A stretch of DNA of 64,000 nucleotides from Roseivivax isoporae LMG 25204 (GCF_000521865.1 NZ_JAME01000029.1:1-64000); one strand, 5' to 3'; shown: positions 51,700-62,800, counted from the stretch's first letter. The notes: generated by a model from the letters alone, not told the origin. Translations and numbers: made by a program.

Positions 51700-53030
51700 A
51701 CTGCTCGATCTCCGTCGGGTTTGACCCAAAGTAGCAGACCGAGCCCGACCGCGAAAAGGAGAATGAGGGGAGAAACGCCCATCTGCTGCGATCCGGTCAC
51801 CCAGGTGACGATCCCGATGAGCGTGGGGGCGAGGAACGAGGTGGCCTTTCCCGCGAGCGCGTAGAGGCCGAACGCCTCGGTCATGCGGTCGGGGCGGGCC
51901 TGCCGGACCATCATGGTGCGCGACGCCGATTGCAGCGCCCCGCCCGCCGCGCCGATCAGCGCGCCGATCGCGTAGAAGGCGATGTCGGGCAGGGCCGAGC
52001 CCTCGGGCAGCGGCACGAGGAAGAGGCTCTGCCGGCTGACCAGCACGGTCGAGACGGCGGCGAGGGTCAGCAGCAGGATGCAGGCGACGATCACCGGCTT
52101 CGGGCCGAAGCGGCTGTCGGCCCGCCCGCCGAGCCAGGAGAAGACCGCGCCCGACACGATGGCGAGGATGCCGAAGATGCCGGTGTCGACCACGCTCCAT
52201 TCAAGCACGCCCGCCGCGTAGATGCCGCCGAAGGCGTACATGCCGTTCAGGGCGTCGCGGTAGAACATGGACGACCCGAGATAGGCGAAGAGCGACGGGG
52301 TCTCGGGCAGACGCGCGAGCGTGCGGCGCAACTCGCCGAGCGCCTTCCGGACCGCGCCCTTCGGCGCGGGCTTGGCCCGCGGGTCGCGCACCCAGAGGAA
52401 GAAGGGCACCATGAACACCACGTACCAGAGCGCGGTCAGCGGCCCGACGAACCGCGTGCCCTCGCGTGTCTCGGGGTCGAGCCCGAAGGCCGGCGCGAGG
52501 CCCACGAAGGTCGTGCCGGTCGTTCCGCTCTCCGCGAAGAAGAGCAGCATGAGCACGAGCGCGACGAAGCCGCCGGCATAGCCGAACGCCCAGCCGTTGC
52601 CCGAGATGCGCCCGATCTCCTCGCGCGGGCCGAGATCGGGCAGCATGGCATTGGTGAAGATGGTCGCGAACTCCATCCCCACGAGGCCCATGGCAAAGAA
52701 GAAGAGCGTGGCGAAGAGGTCGAAATCGCCGGGCCGCGCATGCCACAGCATGGCGGACCCGATCACGTAGAGGACCGAGAAGCCCCAGATCCACCGGAGC
52801 CGGTTGCCGCCGGTATCCGCGAGCGCGCCCAGCACCGGGGCGAGCACCGCGATCACGATGCCCGCGACGGCGATGCCCGCGGCCCAGGCGGTCTGCGCCG
52901 CGCTCCCGTCGTCGAGCAGTTCCTTGACGTAGGGGGCAAAGATGAAGGTGATGAGGAGCGTGTTGTAGGGCTGGCTGGCCCAGTCGAAGAAAAACCAGCC
53001 CCAGATCCGCTTTCGCGTTGAACCGCCCAT
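51669..53030 (-). CDS. MFS transporter, UMF1/Atg22-like family
   Basis: 453 residues from the ATG at 53030, about twelve membrane segments. WGWFFFDWASQPYNTLLITFIFAPYV is the hallmark start of the UMF1 group. GRISGNGWAFGYAGGFVALV and GGALQSASRTMMVRQ follow. Relatives in yeast export amino acids from the vacuole; bacterial substrates are unknown. First gene of the MFS-mepA-phytase-like operon, pointing to a link with wall-peptide turnover, which is speculative. Confidence 0.88.
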   Translation of the reverse strand: MGGSTRKRIWGWFFFDWASQPYNTLLITFIFAPYVKELLDDGSAAQTAWAAGIAVAGIVIAVLAPVLGALADTGGNRLRWIWGFSVLYVIGSAMLWHARPGDFDLFATLFFFAMGLVGMEFATIFTNAMLPDLGPREEIGRISGNGWAFGYAGGFVALVLMLLFFAESGTTGTTFVGLAPAFGLDPETREGTRFVGPLTALWYVVFMVPFFLWVRDPRAKPAPKGAVRKALGELRRTLARLPETPSLFAYLGSSMFYRDALNGMYAFGGIYAAGVLEWSVVDTGIFGILAIVSGAVFSWLGGRADSRFGPKPVIVACILLLTLAAVSTVLVSRQSLFLVPLPEGSALPDIAFYAIGALIGAAGGALQSASRTMMVRQARPDRMTEAFGLYALAGKATSFLAPTLIGIVTWVTGSQQMGVSPLILLFAVGLGLLLWVKPDGDRAVWSESQSSPR

Positions 53031-53148
53031 GCCATCCGTCCCGATATCCCCGCGGCGGATCAAAGCGCGGCCTCCGCGCCGCCGCAAGGCCCGCGGCAGG
53101 GGTGCGGCGATTTCGCGGGCGCGCTGGCGCCCGCGGGCAACGGCGCCG

Positions 53149-53685
53149 TCAGTCCCGCATGGGCGGCCAGGGGCGCTCCGCATCCGCCGCGACCCAGGCG
53201 GCGATCCAGTCCGGCATGGGCGGCGAGACCGCGTCGAGACCCAGGGCCGCCACCACCTCGGCGGGGGACACGATGCCCTTCGGTCCCGTCACGGCCGAAC
53301 GCAGCATGGCATGGCTCGCGCACTCGGCCGAGGTCTTCCACATGCTCTGTTCCATGTAGAAGAACCGCGCGTCCCAGCAGACGAGCCGCGAGCGCATCTC
53401 GATCCGGTCGAAGGCGCGCACGCGGCGCCGATAGCGCACCGTCGACCCCGCGACGGTGATGCCCCATCCGTTCGCGCGCAGCACTGGGATCAGGCCCGAC
53501 CGGCCGGCCATGGGGATGCGGCCGAGATCGTAGAGCGTGAGCGTCCGGCCGTTGTTGAGCTCCATCCACGGATCGAGGTCCCAGGGCCAGCAGATGTGGT
53601 GCGACACGTGATCCTCGCCCACCGCGAGCGGCGGGGCGTTGCGGTGGACGAGCATTTCCTTGGCGAACCGGACGATCGGGTACAT
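53149..53685 (-). CDS. Thioesterase-family protein (hot-dog fold)
   Basis: 178 residues from the ATG at 53685, with AAAGGAG 8 bp upstream. DLDPWMELNNGRTLTLYDLGRI and VAGSTVRYRRRVRAFDRIEMRSRLVCWDARFFYMEQSM fit 4HBT/Them6-like acyl-CoA thioesterases. The catalytic Asp of the family appears in the DLDPWMELNN region. Single gene; substrate unknown. Confidence 0.82.
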   Translation of the reverse strand: MYPIVRFAKEMLVHRNAPPLAVGEDHVSHHICWPWDLDPWMELNNGRTLTLYDLGRIPMAGRSGLIPVLRANGWGITVAGSTVRYRRRVRAFDRIEMRSRLVCWDARFFYMEQSMWKTSAECASHAMLRSAVTGPKGIVSPAEVVAALGLDAVSPPMPDWIAAWVAADAERPWPPMRD

Positions 53686-53831
53686 GCGGCATCTCCTTTG
53701 CGGCATCGCTCGCGCCCGGCCGCCGCTGCGTCAACCCGCGACCTTGCGGCACTCTTGCCCTCGGCCCGCCACGGTCTTACGTCTTGGGCGCCCGGGCCGG
53801 CGGGCGAGACAGGCCAAGGATTTCCGCACCC

Positions 53832-54125
53832 ATGCAATCGCTCTTCCAGATCCTGATGCTGATCCTCGACGTGGTGTGGTTCTTCATCATCGCGCACGTC
53901 ATCATGTCGTGGCTCATCAACTTCCAGGTGCTGAACCTGCGCCAGCCGCTGGTCGCCCAGATCTGGGACGGATTGAACCGGCTGCTCGAGCCGCTGTACC
54001 GGCCGCTGCGGCGGATCCTGCCGCCCATGGGCGGGCTCGACCTCGCGCCGCTGGTGGCGCTGATCGCGATCTACGCGCTGCGCATCATCCTCGCCAACAA
54101 CGCGGGCTACTTCTACGGCTACTGA
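53832..54125 (+). CDS. YggT-family membrane protein
   Basis: 97 residues. Membrane segments LFQILMLILDVVWFFIIAHVIMSWL and LAPLVALIAIYALRIIL flank the family loop LNRLLEPLYRPLRRILPPMGGLD. YggT proteins are small inner-membrane proteins of uncertain role, linked to osmotic shock and cell division in some bacteria. Start at ATG 53832. It lies 116 bp before recQ on the same strand. Confidence 0.88.
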   Translation: MQSLFQILMLILDVVWFFIIAHVIMSWLINFQVLNLRQPLVAQIWDGLNRLLEPLYRPLRRILPPMGGLDLAPLVALIAIYALRIILANNAGYFYGY

Positions 54126-54241
54126 CGCGCGGGGCGCCGCACATGGCGTCGCAGGCGGCCGCTCGGGGCTTGTTCACCGAATCCTGACGTGAGAACGTGA
54201 GGATCAGAGCAGTCCAGAACGATAGCCGCAGGTTCCGCCAC

Positions 54242-56302
54242 ATGCCCCGCGACATGGCCGATGCCCCCGCGCTCCTGCGCGACGTGTTCGGATTCGACGA
54301 TTTCCGTCCCGGCCAGGGCGAGATCGTCGAGGCCGTCGCGAGCGGCGAGAACGTGCTCGCCATCATGCCGACGGGCGGGGGGAAGTCGCTCTGCTTCCAG
54401 CTGCCCGCGCTGATGCTGCCGGGCCTCACGGTCGTCATCTCGCCGCTCATCGCGCTGATGCGCGACCAGGTCCGCGGCCTGCGCGAGGCGGGCGTCGCGG
54501 CCGGTGCGCTGACCTCGGCCAACACGCCGGACGAGACCGACGCGGTGCTCGACGGCATCCGCGACGGCACGCTCCGGCTGCTCTACCTTGCGCCGGAACG
54601 GCTCGCCTCGGGGGGCACCCAGCGGATGCTGGCAGAGGCGGGCGTGTCGCTCGTCGCGGTGGACGAGGCGCACTGCGTCAGCCAGTGGGGCCACGACTTC
54701 CGCCCCGACTACCTCCGCATCGGCGTGCTGCGGCGTGCCCTCGGCGTGCCGCTCGCCGCCTTCACCGCCACCGCGGACGCCGAGACGCGGGACGAGATCG
54801 TCGCGCGGCTCTTCGACGGGGCCGCGCCGCGCACCTTCCTGCGGGGCTTCGACCGGCCGAACATCCACCTCGCCTTCCAGCCCAAGGACAGTCCGCGCAA
54901 GCAGATCCTCGCCTTCGCCGCGGCGCGCCGCGGGCAGTCGGGCATCGTCTATTGCGGCACCCGCGCCAAGACAGAGAGCCTTGCCGCGGCGCTGGCCGCC
55001 GAGGGCCACAGCGCCTGCGCCTATCACGGCGGCATGGAGGCCGAGGCGCGCCGGGCGGTCGAGGAACGCTTTGCCACCGAGGACGGTCTGATCGTGGTCG
55101 CCACCGTCGCCTTCGGCATGGGCGTCGACAAGCCGGACATCCGCTGGGTCGCCCATGCGGACCTGCCGAAATCCATCGAGGCCTATTACCAGGAGATCGG
55201 GCGCGCGGGGCGCGACGGCGGACCGGCCGAGACGCTGACCCTGTTCGGGGCCGACGACATCCGCCTGCGCCGCGCGCAGATCGACGAGGGGGCCGCGCCG
55301 CCCGAACGCCGCGACGCCGATCACGGCCGGCTGAACGCGCTCCTCGGGCTTGCCGAGGCGGTGGAATGCCGGCGCCGCGCGCTCCTGTCCTATTTCGGCG
55401 AGACGGGGCCGGAGGCGGGCTGCGGACATTGCGACCTCTGCGACACGCCGCCCGAGACCTTCGACGGCACCGAGGCGGTGCGCAAGGCGCTGTCGGCGGC
55501 GCTGCGCACGGGCGAGAGCTTCGGCGCAGGGCACCTCGTGGACATCCTGACCGGGACCGTGACGGACAAGGTCAGCCAGCGCGGACACGACACGCTGCCG
55601 ACCTTCGGGGTCGGGCGCGACCTGAGCCGCAGCCAGTGGCAGGCGGTGTTCCGGCAGATGATGGGGCGCGACCTGATCCGGCCCGACCCCGAACGGCACG
55701 GCGCGCTCTGGATGACCGAGGCGGCGCGCCCGATCCTGCGGGGCGAGGCGACGATCCGCCTGCGGCGCGACACGATCGACGTGGCGCGCGCGTCGCGGCC
55801 GGCGGTTCGCACGCTCGTCTCGGACGAGGACGCGCCGCTCCTGTCGGCGCTCAAGGCCAAGCGCCGCGCCCTGGCCGAGGCCGCGCGCGTGCCGGCCTAC
55901 GTGATCTTTCCCGACCGCACGCTGATCGAGATGGCCGAGGCGCGGCCGGCGAGCCTCGACGACATGGCGCGCATCTCGGGCGTCGGCGCGAAGAAGCTCG
56001 AACGCTACGGCGCGGCCTTCCTCGAGGTGATCGGCGGCGAGCCGGCCGCACCCGCTCACCCGGCGCGGCGCAAGCTCGCGGGCGGCGGGGCAGGCGCGCT
56101 CTACGACCAGCTCCTCGCCGCGCAGGCCGAGCTTGCCCGCGGCGAGGACGGCACGGAAAAGCCGCTGTCGTGCTCGGCGTCGCAGCTCGCACGGGTGGCC
56201 GAGCTGCGTCCCTCGGACAGCGACGCGCTGACGCGGCTTCTGGGCGAGCGGCGGGCCGAACGGTTCGGCCCGGCCTTCCTCGCGATCCTGTCGGCCGCCT
56301 GA
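54242..56302 (+). CDS. recQ: ATP-dependent DNA helicase RecQ
   Basis: 3'-5' helicase of recombination and fork repair. 686 residues from the ATG at 54242; ATG 54254 is the alternative. Walker A MPTGGGKSLCFQLPAL, DEAH box VDEAHCVSQWGHDFRPDY, FTATADAETRDEI, and YYQEIGRAGRDG. The zinc-binding domain has CRRRALLSYFGE and CGHCDLCDTP. An RQC domain is followed by an HRDC domain (about 535-600) and a second, weaker HRDC-like domain at the extreme C-terminus (LSCSASQLARVAELRPSDSD). Confidence 0.95.
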   Translation: MPRDMADAPALLRDVFGFDDFRPGQGEIVEAVASGENVLAIMPTGGGKSLCFQLPALMLPGLTVVISPLIALMRDQVRGLREAGVAAGALTSANTPDETDAVLDGIRDGTLRLLYLAPERLASGGTQRMLAEAGVSLVAVDEAHCVSQWGHDFRPDYLRIGVLRRALGVPLAAFTATADAETRDEIVARLFDGAAPRTFLRGFDRPNIHLAFQPKDSPRKQILAFAAARRGQSGIVYCGTRAKTESLAAALAAEGHSACAYHGGMEAEARRAVEERFATEDGLIVVATVAFGMGVDKPDIRWVAHADLPKSIEAYYQEIGRAGRDGGPAETLTLFGADDIRLRRAQIDEGAAPPERRDADHGRLNALLGLAEAVECRRRALLSYFGETGPEAGCGHCDLCDTPPETFDGTEAVRKALSAALRTGESFGAGHLVDILTGTVTDKVSQRGHDTLPTFGVGRDLSRSQWQAVFRQMMGRDLIRPDPERHGALWMTEAARPILRGEATIRLRRDTIDVARASRPAVRTLVSDEDAPLLSALKAKRRALAEAARVPAYVIFPDRTLIEMAEARPASLDDMARISGVGAKKLERYGAAFLEVIGGEPAAPAHPARRKLAGGGAGALYDQLLAAQAELARGEDGTEKPLSCSASQLARVAELRPSDSDALTRLLGERRAERFGPAFLAILSAA

Positions 56303-56376
56303 CCGCCCGACCCGGCCTTTCCGGCGCCGTCGATCCGGACTAGATCGGGCGCGACACCGACCGGAACGGACCTGCC

Positions 56377-57144
56377 ATGCTGACCGTGATTTCGCCCGCC
56401 AAGCGGCTCGACTGGAGCCCGCGTGACGTGACCATGACCGACCCGGCCTTCGAGGCCGATGCGCAGAAGCTCGCGCGCACCATGCGCAACCTGACGCTGG
56501 GCGACCTGGCAAGGCTCATGGACCTCTCCGAGGACCTCGCGCGGCTGAACCGCGACCGGTTCCGCGCCTTCTCGGACGCGCCCGATGCCGACGCGCTGCG
56601 GCCGGCGGCGCTGGCCTTCGCCGGCGACACCTACCAGGGGCTCGAGGCGACCTCGCTCGACGCGGACGAACTCGACTGGGCGCAGGCGCGGCTGCGGATC
56701 CTGTCGGGGCTCTACGGGCTCCTCCGGCCGCTCGACGCGATCCAGCCCTACCGGCTCGAGATGGGGTCGCGGCTGCGGACGCGGCGGGGCGACACGCTCT
56801 ATGCCTACTGGCGCGAGACGCTGGCGCAGGCACTGAACGAGACCGCGGCGGAGATCGGCACCGACACGCTCGTGAACTGCGCGAGCCAGGAATATTTCGG
56901 CGCCGTCCCGGCCCGGGCGCTGAAGCTGCGCGTGATCACGCCGCACTTCCTCGAGGACAAGGGCGGCACGCCCAAGGTCGTCAGCTTCTACGCCAAGCGG
57001 GCGCGCGGCGCGATGGCGCGGTTCATCGTGACGCACCGGCTGACCGACCCGGAGGCGCTGCGCGATTTCGACACCGGCGGCTATGCCTACCGCGCGGACC
57101 TGTCGGAACCCGACGCCCCGGTCTTCGTCCGCGCGGCCGCCTGA
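56377..57144 (+). CDS. yaaA: Peroxide stress protein YaaA
   Basis: 255 residues. MLTVISPAKRLDW at the N-terminus, FAGDTYQGLEATSLD, RILSGLYGLLRPLDAIQPYRLEMG and NCASQEYFGAV are diagnostic of YaaA/DUF328. In E. coli YaaA lowers free iron during hydrogen peroxide stress; the fold also binds DNA. Single gene after recQ, ending 4 bp from the convergent histidine kinase gene. Confidence 0.94.
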   Translation: MLTVISPAKRLDWSPRDVTMTDPAFEADAQKLARTMRNLTLGDLARLMDLSEDLARLNRDRFRAFSDAPDADALRPAALAFAGDTYQGLEATSLDADELDWAQARLRILSGLYGLLRPLDAIQPYRLEMGSRLRTRRGDTLYAYWRETLAQALNETAAEIGTDTLVNCASQEYFGAVPARALKLRVITPHFLEDKGGTPKVVSFYAKRARGAMARFIVTHRLTDPEALRDFDTGGYAYRADLSEPDAPVFVRAAA

Positions 57145-57148
57145 GCGT

Positions 57149-59677
57149 TCAGGCGTCCACAGGCGGCGCCGTGCAGTAGCGGTCGAGCACGGCGAGCAGC
57201 GCGTCCTTGCGCAGCGGTTTCGTCAGGTAGCCGTCGAGCCCCGCGGCGAGGATCGCGTCGCGGTCGCCCTCGAGCGCGTGCGCGGTCACCGCGATGATCG
57301 GCACCGGCGGTCGGCCATGCTCGAGCGCGCGGATCCGGCGCGTCGCCTCCTTGCCATCCATCTGCGGCATCGAGATGTCCATGAAGACGAGGTCGGGCCG
57401 GCGGGTGCGGAACGCCTCCACCGCCTCGATGCCGTTCGCGGCGAAGCGCAGGTCGAGCCGCCGGCCCGCCACCATCTTGCGGAAGACAAGCTGGTTCGTG
57501 CGGTTGTCCTCGGCCACCAGGATGTCGGGCACGGCGGGGCCGCCCGCATCCTCGACCGCGACCGGACCGGGGGCCGCGGGGGGCATGGTACCGGGGGGCA
57601 TGGACCGGTCGAGGACGCGCGCCAGCGCCGAGAGCAGCGCGCGCCGCGGCGCGGGCAGGGTGACGGTGCCGCCGAGTGCGCCATCCCCCGGCACCGTCAC
57701 CGGTGGGTCGAGAAGCGACGCGAGTAGGAGCGCGGGCGGGCGGCCGGGTCCCGCCTGCAGCCGCCGGGCAAGCGCCGCCCCGGCGACCTCGCCGACCTGC
57801 CGCGCGACGAGAAGGAGGTCGGGATCGCCCGATCCTGCGGCGGCGAGCGCCGCCTCGGCATCCGCGCAGGCGGTCACCGGGATGCCGAGCGCGCCGAGCT
57901 GCCGCGCGACGATCTCTCGCGCGGGCGCCGAGGGGTCCACCAGCAGGGCATGGCGCACCCGCGGCAGGGACGGGCGCGCGGGTTCGGCCTCGGCCTCGGC
58001 GGGCAGGTCGAGCGTGACGCCGAAGCAGGACCCCCGGCCCACGTCCGACCGCACCCAGATCTCGCCGCCCATGAGCGCGATCAGCCGGCGCGTGATGGCT
58101 AGGCCGAGCCCCGTGCCCTCGAACTGCCGGTTGCGGTCGTCCTCCACCTGGTTGAACTCCCCGAACACGTGCTCGATGCGGTCCGCGGGAATGCCGATGC
58201 CCGTGTCCTCGACCGAGAGCGACAGGCGCAGCGTCCCGCGCCCCTGCGGACGGCCGGTCACCCGCGCGAGGACGTGCCCCCGCGGCGTGAACTTCACCGC
58301 GTTCCCGAGGAGGTTCGTCAGCACCTGGCGGATCCGCGCCGCGTCGCCCACGAACCGCGCGGGCAGGTCCATGTCGTAGTCGAGCAGCATGGCGAGCCCC
58401 TTGGCCCGCGCCGCGGGCTGCAGCAGCACGAAGACGTCGAGCAGCACCGCCTCGAGGTCGAAGCCCTCGGCACGCAGGACCATGCGCTCCGCCTCGATCT
58501 TGGAATAGTCGAGCACGTCGTTGATGAGCGCCAGCAGCGCCTCGCCCGAATTGCGGATGGTCTCGGCAAAGAGCCGCTGCTCGTCGCTGAGGGCGGTCTC
58601 CATCAGCAGCTCGGCCATGCCGACGACGCCGTTCATGGGAGTGCGGATCTCGTGGCTCATGTTGGCGAGAAAGGCGGACTTGGCGCGGTTCGCGGCCTCG
58701 GCGCGTTCGGTCGCGCGTTCGAGGTCGCGCTGCACGCGCTTCAGGTCGGTGATGTCGACCCTGAGCCCGACCCGGCCGCCGTCCGACGTCTGCTTCTCGA
58801 AGACGCGCAGCCAGCGGCCGTCGCCCAGTTCCTGTTCCAGCACGGTCTGGGGATTGCGCCGCTGGGCGAGGCGCTGCTCGAGCCATTCCTCCTCGTGGCC
58901 GGCGGCATCGGCATATTGCCCGTGGGCGAGCCCGTGGCGCAGGATGTCCTCGAAGGGGGTGCCGGGCGTCATCGCGGGCGCGCTCGCGGCATAGAGCGCG
59001 CGGTAGCGCGCGTTGCAGGTCACGAGCCGGTCCTCGGCGTCATACAGCACGAAGCCGTCGGGCAGCTCCTGCACCGCCGACCACATCCGCATGAGGTCGG
59101 TCATGTCGACGACAAGGCTGACGACGCCGCCGCCCGGGGTGCGGCGGTTGATCATCTTCACGAACTGGCCGGTCCAGAGCCTTATCGTGACCGGGCGCAG
59201 CGCCTCGGCCTCCCATCCCGCATGCATCATCGCGGTCCACTCGGCGGGCGGCATGCCCTGCAGGTCGGCGATTCCCTCCTCGACCATGAGCGCAACGAGG
59301 TGGCTGTAATGCGCGCCGATCCCGGCGCTCGACACGTTGTCGAAGACCGACAGGTAGGCGCGGTTCGCGAGCTCGAGCAGGCCCTGCGCGCTCCAGAGCG
59401 CGAAGCCGTCGCGGATCGATCCGAGCGCCTGCCAGAGCTGCCCCTCGACCACGGCGATCTTCTCGTGTGCGGCGCCGAGCTTGGACAGGACGCGCATGTT
59501 CTCGTCCTCGACGGTGGCGACGCGGGCGCGGGTCTCGGTGATCTGGTCGCTCAGTTCGCGCGCATGCAGGCCGAGCTTGCGGTTCGCCTCGGTCAGTTCG
59601 CGGCGCTTCTGCTCGAGCAGGCGTTCGGCGGCCAGCCGTGCGCGCCGTTCCTCCGCCAGAGCCTGGGCAAGCGTCAT
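57149..59677 (-). CDS. Hybrid sensor histidine kinase with PAS domains and two receiver modules
   Basis: 842 residues, no membrane segment, so a soluble sensor. An N-terminal coiled coil (1-75) leads to PAS-like domains (about 80-195 and 205-310), then HisKA with phospho-acceptor His342 in ANMSHEIRTPMNG. The ATPase domain has NLLGNAVKFT, DTGIGIP and GTGLGLAI. A receiver-like domain follows in which DLLLVAR has no phosphorylatable Asp at the usual position (pseudo-receiver). The final receiver has Asp767 in LVFMDISMPQMDG and the conserved Lys in YLTKPLRK. No output regulator is adjacent, so it is an orphan kinase. Confidence 0.92.
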   Translation of the reverse strand: MTLAQALAEERRARLAAERLLEQKRRELTEANRKLGLHARELSDQITETRARVATVEDENMRVLSKLGAAHEKIAVVEGQLWQALGSIRDGFALWSAQGLLELANRAYLSVFDNVSSAGIGAHYSHLVALMVEEGIADLQGMPPAEWTAMMHAGWEAEALRPVTIRLWTGQFVKMINRRTPGGGVVSLVVDMTDLMRMWSAVQELPDGFVLYDAEDRLVTCNARYRALYAASAPAMTPGTPFEDILRHGLAHGQYADAAGHEEEWLEQRLAQRRNPQTVLEQELGDGRWLRVFEKQTSDGGRVGLRVDITDLKRVQRDLERATERAEAANRAKSAFLANMSHEIRTPMNGVVGMAELLMETALSDEQRLFAETIRNSGEALLALINDVLDYSKIEAERMVLRAEGFDLEAVLLDVFVLLQPAARAKGLAMLLDYDMDLPARFVGDAARIRQVLTNLLGNAVKFTPRGHVLARVTGRPQGRGTLRLSLSVEDTGIGIPADRIEHVFGEFNQVEDDRNRQFEGTGLGLAITRRLIALMGGEIWVRSDVGRGSCFGVTLDLPAEAEAEPARPSLPRVRHALLVDPSAPAREIVARQLGALGIPVTACADAEAALAAAGSGDPDLLLVARQVGEVAGAALARRLQAGPGRPPALLLASLLDPPVTVPGDGALGGTVTLPAPRRALLSALARVLDRSMPPGTMPPAAPGPVAVEDAGGPAVPDILVAEDNRTNQLVFRKMVAGRRLDLRFAANGIEAVEAFRTRRPDLVFMDISMPQMDGKEATRRIRALEHGRPPVPIIAVTAHALEGDRDAILAAGLDGYLTKPLRKDALLAVLDRYCTAPPVDA

Positions 59678-59814
59678 CCGCGTCGATCCTCCGCACGACA
59701 GGACAGGTTTTCCGCCGCGTCGGTGAAGAATGGCTTAAGGCGCGGGAATCGTTGCGCGCCGCGGCCGCCGCGTGGCACGCTGCGGGTCTGAACCGGGTCA
59801 AAGGGAGGCCCCGC

Positions 59815-62800
59815 ATGCGCCGGTACCTGTCAGTCGCGCTCGTGGCGCTCGGCCTCGTCGCGGGAGGCCATGCCGGTCCGGCCGGTGCGCAGGACGCGCC
59901 GCTCCTGCCCGAGCGCCGCAGCGTCGTGACGGGGGACGTGGACTTCTACGGCTCGGACCTGCAGCCCCTCTACGACACCACGCTCGAGGCCTGCGAGCGG
60001 CAGTGCCTGAACGACGCGTCCTGCGGTGCCTTCACCTACAACACCCGCGCGCAAGCCTGCTTTCCGAAGACCGGCGTGCGCGACCGCCAGCCTTTCGCGG
60101 GCGCCGTCTCGGGCGAGATCCGCGCGACCTCCCCGCAGGCGCAGGCGCAGGCGCGGGACAGGGCGGCCACGCTCGAGTTCCTGCAGCCCGAGGATTTCGA
60201 GGCGGCGCGCGCCGAGGCCGCGGCCCTCGGGCTGCGCCACCGCGCCGGCGACTGGACGCCCGAGGCGCTGCTGGCCGCCGCGGCCGAGCGGCGGCAGGCG
60301 GGTGACCTTCAGGGCGCGATCCGCTGGACCGGCGCGGCACTTGCGCAGCGGGACGCCTCGGCGCTCTGGCGCGCCTATGGCCGCCTGCTGGCCGACGCCG
60401 CCCGGACGGATGGCAGCGGCGAGGCCGAGCGGCTGCGCGCGGGCGCGCTGTCTGCGGCGGTCAACGCGGTCCTGCGCGCCGGTCCCGACGACGAGGCCGC
60501 CGTGGCGCTGGTGGACCTTGCGACCGCGCTCGAGGCGACCGGCCGCGGCAGGCAGTCGGTGCGGGCCTTGCGGCTGGCGCAGGATCTCGCTCCCTCCGAG
60601 GACATCGCCGGGCGGCTCGAGGCGGCGATCGCGCGCCACGGCTTCCGCGTGACCGACACCCGGGTCGAGAGCGACCGCGCCGAGCCGCGCATCTGCGCCG
60701 AGTTCTCGGACCCCCTCGTCCGCGCCGGCACCGATTACACGCCCTATGTCCAGCTGCCCGATGCACGGCTCGTGGTGCAGCCGGAGGACACGGCGCTCTG
60801 CGTCGCGGGGGTGCGCCACGGCGCGCGCTACACCGTCACCTTCCGCTCGGGCCTGCCCGCCGCGGACGGCGAGACCCTGGCCCGCGACGTGCCGGTCACG
60901 CTCTATGTCCGCGACCGCGCCCCGACGGTGCGGTTCCCCGGCCGGGCCTACGTGCTGCCGCCGGCGCCCGGCGCGGGCCTGCCGGTGGAGACGGTGAATG
61001 CCGGAACGCTCGACCTCGCGCTCGTTCGGGTCGACGACCGCAACCTCCTGCGCGCCATGCAGGACGGCTATTTCGGCGTGCCGCTGTCGCAATGGGGCCT
61101 CGACCGCTTCTCGGGCGAGGTGGGCGAGACGGTCTGGACCGGCACGGCCGAGGTGCCCGCGCCGCTCAATGCCGACCAGCTGACGCGCCTGCCGATGGAC
61201 GCGGCGCTGGCAGGCCAGGCGCCCGGGCTGTTCGCGCTGACCGCATCTGTGCCTGACGCGCCCGACGCGGCTCTCGCCACGCAATGGTTCCTCGTCTCCG
61301 ATCTGGGTCTCACGGCGTTCTCGGGCAGCGACGGACTGTCGGTCGTGGTGCGCGGCATCTCGGATGCGGGCCCCCGCGCCGGCGTGCCGGTGTCGCTCCT
61401 GTCGCGCGCGAACCGCGTGCTCGCGCGCGCGGAGACCGACGCCGACGGCATCGCGTCCTTCGACGCGGGCCTCCTGCGCGGGACGGACGGCGCGGCACCG
61501 GCGCTGGTGCTCGCGGGCGACGGCGAAACCGACCTGGCCTTCCTGTCGCTGACCGACCCGGCCTTCGACCTGTCGGACCGCGGCGTCGCGGGCCGCGAAC
61601 CGGCCGGGCCGGTCGACGCCTTCCTTGCCACCGATCGCGGCGTCTACCGCGCGGGCGACCGGATCCACGTGACGGCACTCCTGCGCGACGCGCGTGCGCG
61701 CGCGCTCGACGGGCTGCCCGCCACGCTGGTCCTGAGCCGTCCCGACGGGGTCGAGCACCTGCGCCGCGTGTCCTCGGACGCGCGCGCGGGCGGGCACGTC
61801 TTTGACCTCGCGCTCGGGCGCGGGGTGCCGCGCGGGACGTGGCGCGTCGCGCTGCACGTGGACACCGAGGCGCCGCCGCTCGCCACCGCCACCGTGCTCG
61901 TCGAGGATTTCGTGCCGGAGCGCATCGATTTCGACCTCGCGCTGCCCGAGGGGCCCATCGACCCGGCCGCCCCGCCGTCGCTCGGGATCGCCGCGCGCTA
62001 CCTCTTCGGCGCGCCGGGCGCGGACCTGCCGGTCGAGGGCGCGGTGACGCTCGGCCCGCTCGACAGGCTCGAGGCGCTGCCGCGCTGGCGGTTCGGGCGG
62101 CACGACGCGGTCCCCGACGCGGTCAGCCGGTCGCTGCCCGCCGACCTGCGCACCGGCGCGGACGGCACGCTGTCGCTGCCCCTGCCGGTGCCCGCGCCCG
62201 AGATCGCCGGCCGGCCCTATCGCGCCGAGGCCTCGGTGCGCCTGTCCGAGGGGTCGGGCCGCCCGGTCGAGCGCCGCATCACCCGCCCGCTCCTGCCCGA
62301 GGGCCCGATGATCGGCATCAGGCCCGACTTCGACGGCCGCGTGGCCGAGGGGACGGAAGCCGTCTTCGACCTGCAGGCCTTCGCCGGGGCCGCGCCCGAG
62401 CCCATGCGCGTGCGCTGGACCCTCAACCGGGTCGAGACGCGCTACCAGTGGTACGAGCTCTACGGCACCTGGAACTGGGAACCCGTCACCCTGCGCAGCG
62501 CCGTCGCCTCGGGCGAGGCGATGCTGGGAGACGACCCGCAGCGGGTGGCGGTGCCGGTCGACTGGGGCAGCCACGAGCTGGTGGTGGAACGGCTCGACGG
62601 GCCCTACGTGGCAAGCTCGGTCGGCTTCGACGCGGGCTGGGCGGTGACGGCCGAGGCCGATCCCTCGCCCGACCTGCTCGAACTGGCGCTCGACCGCGCG
62701 GCCTACGCGCCCGGCGACACCGCGACGCTCAGGATCGTGCCGCGCGCGCCCGGCACCGCGCTTGTCAGCGTCCTGTCGGACCGCGTGATCTCGATGCAGG

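Noticed and set aside
54193-54220. Possible LexA box ahead of recQ (GAAC twice)
   Set aside because: The GAAC copies are 20 bp apart, not 7.
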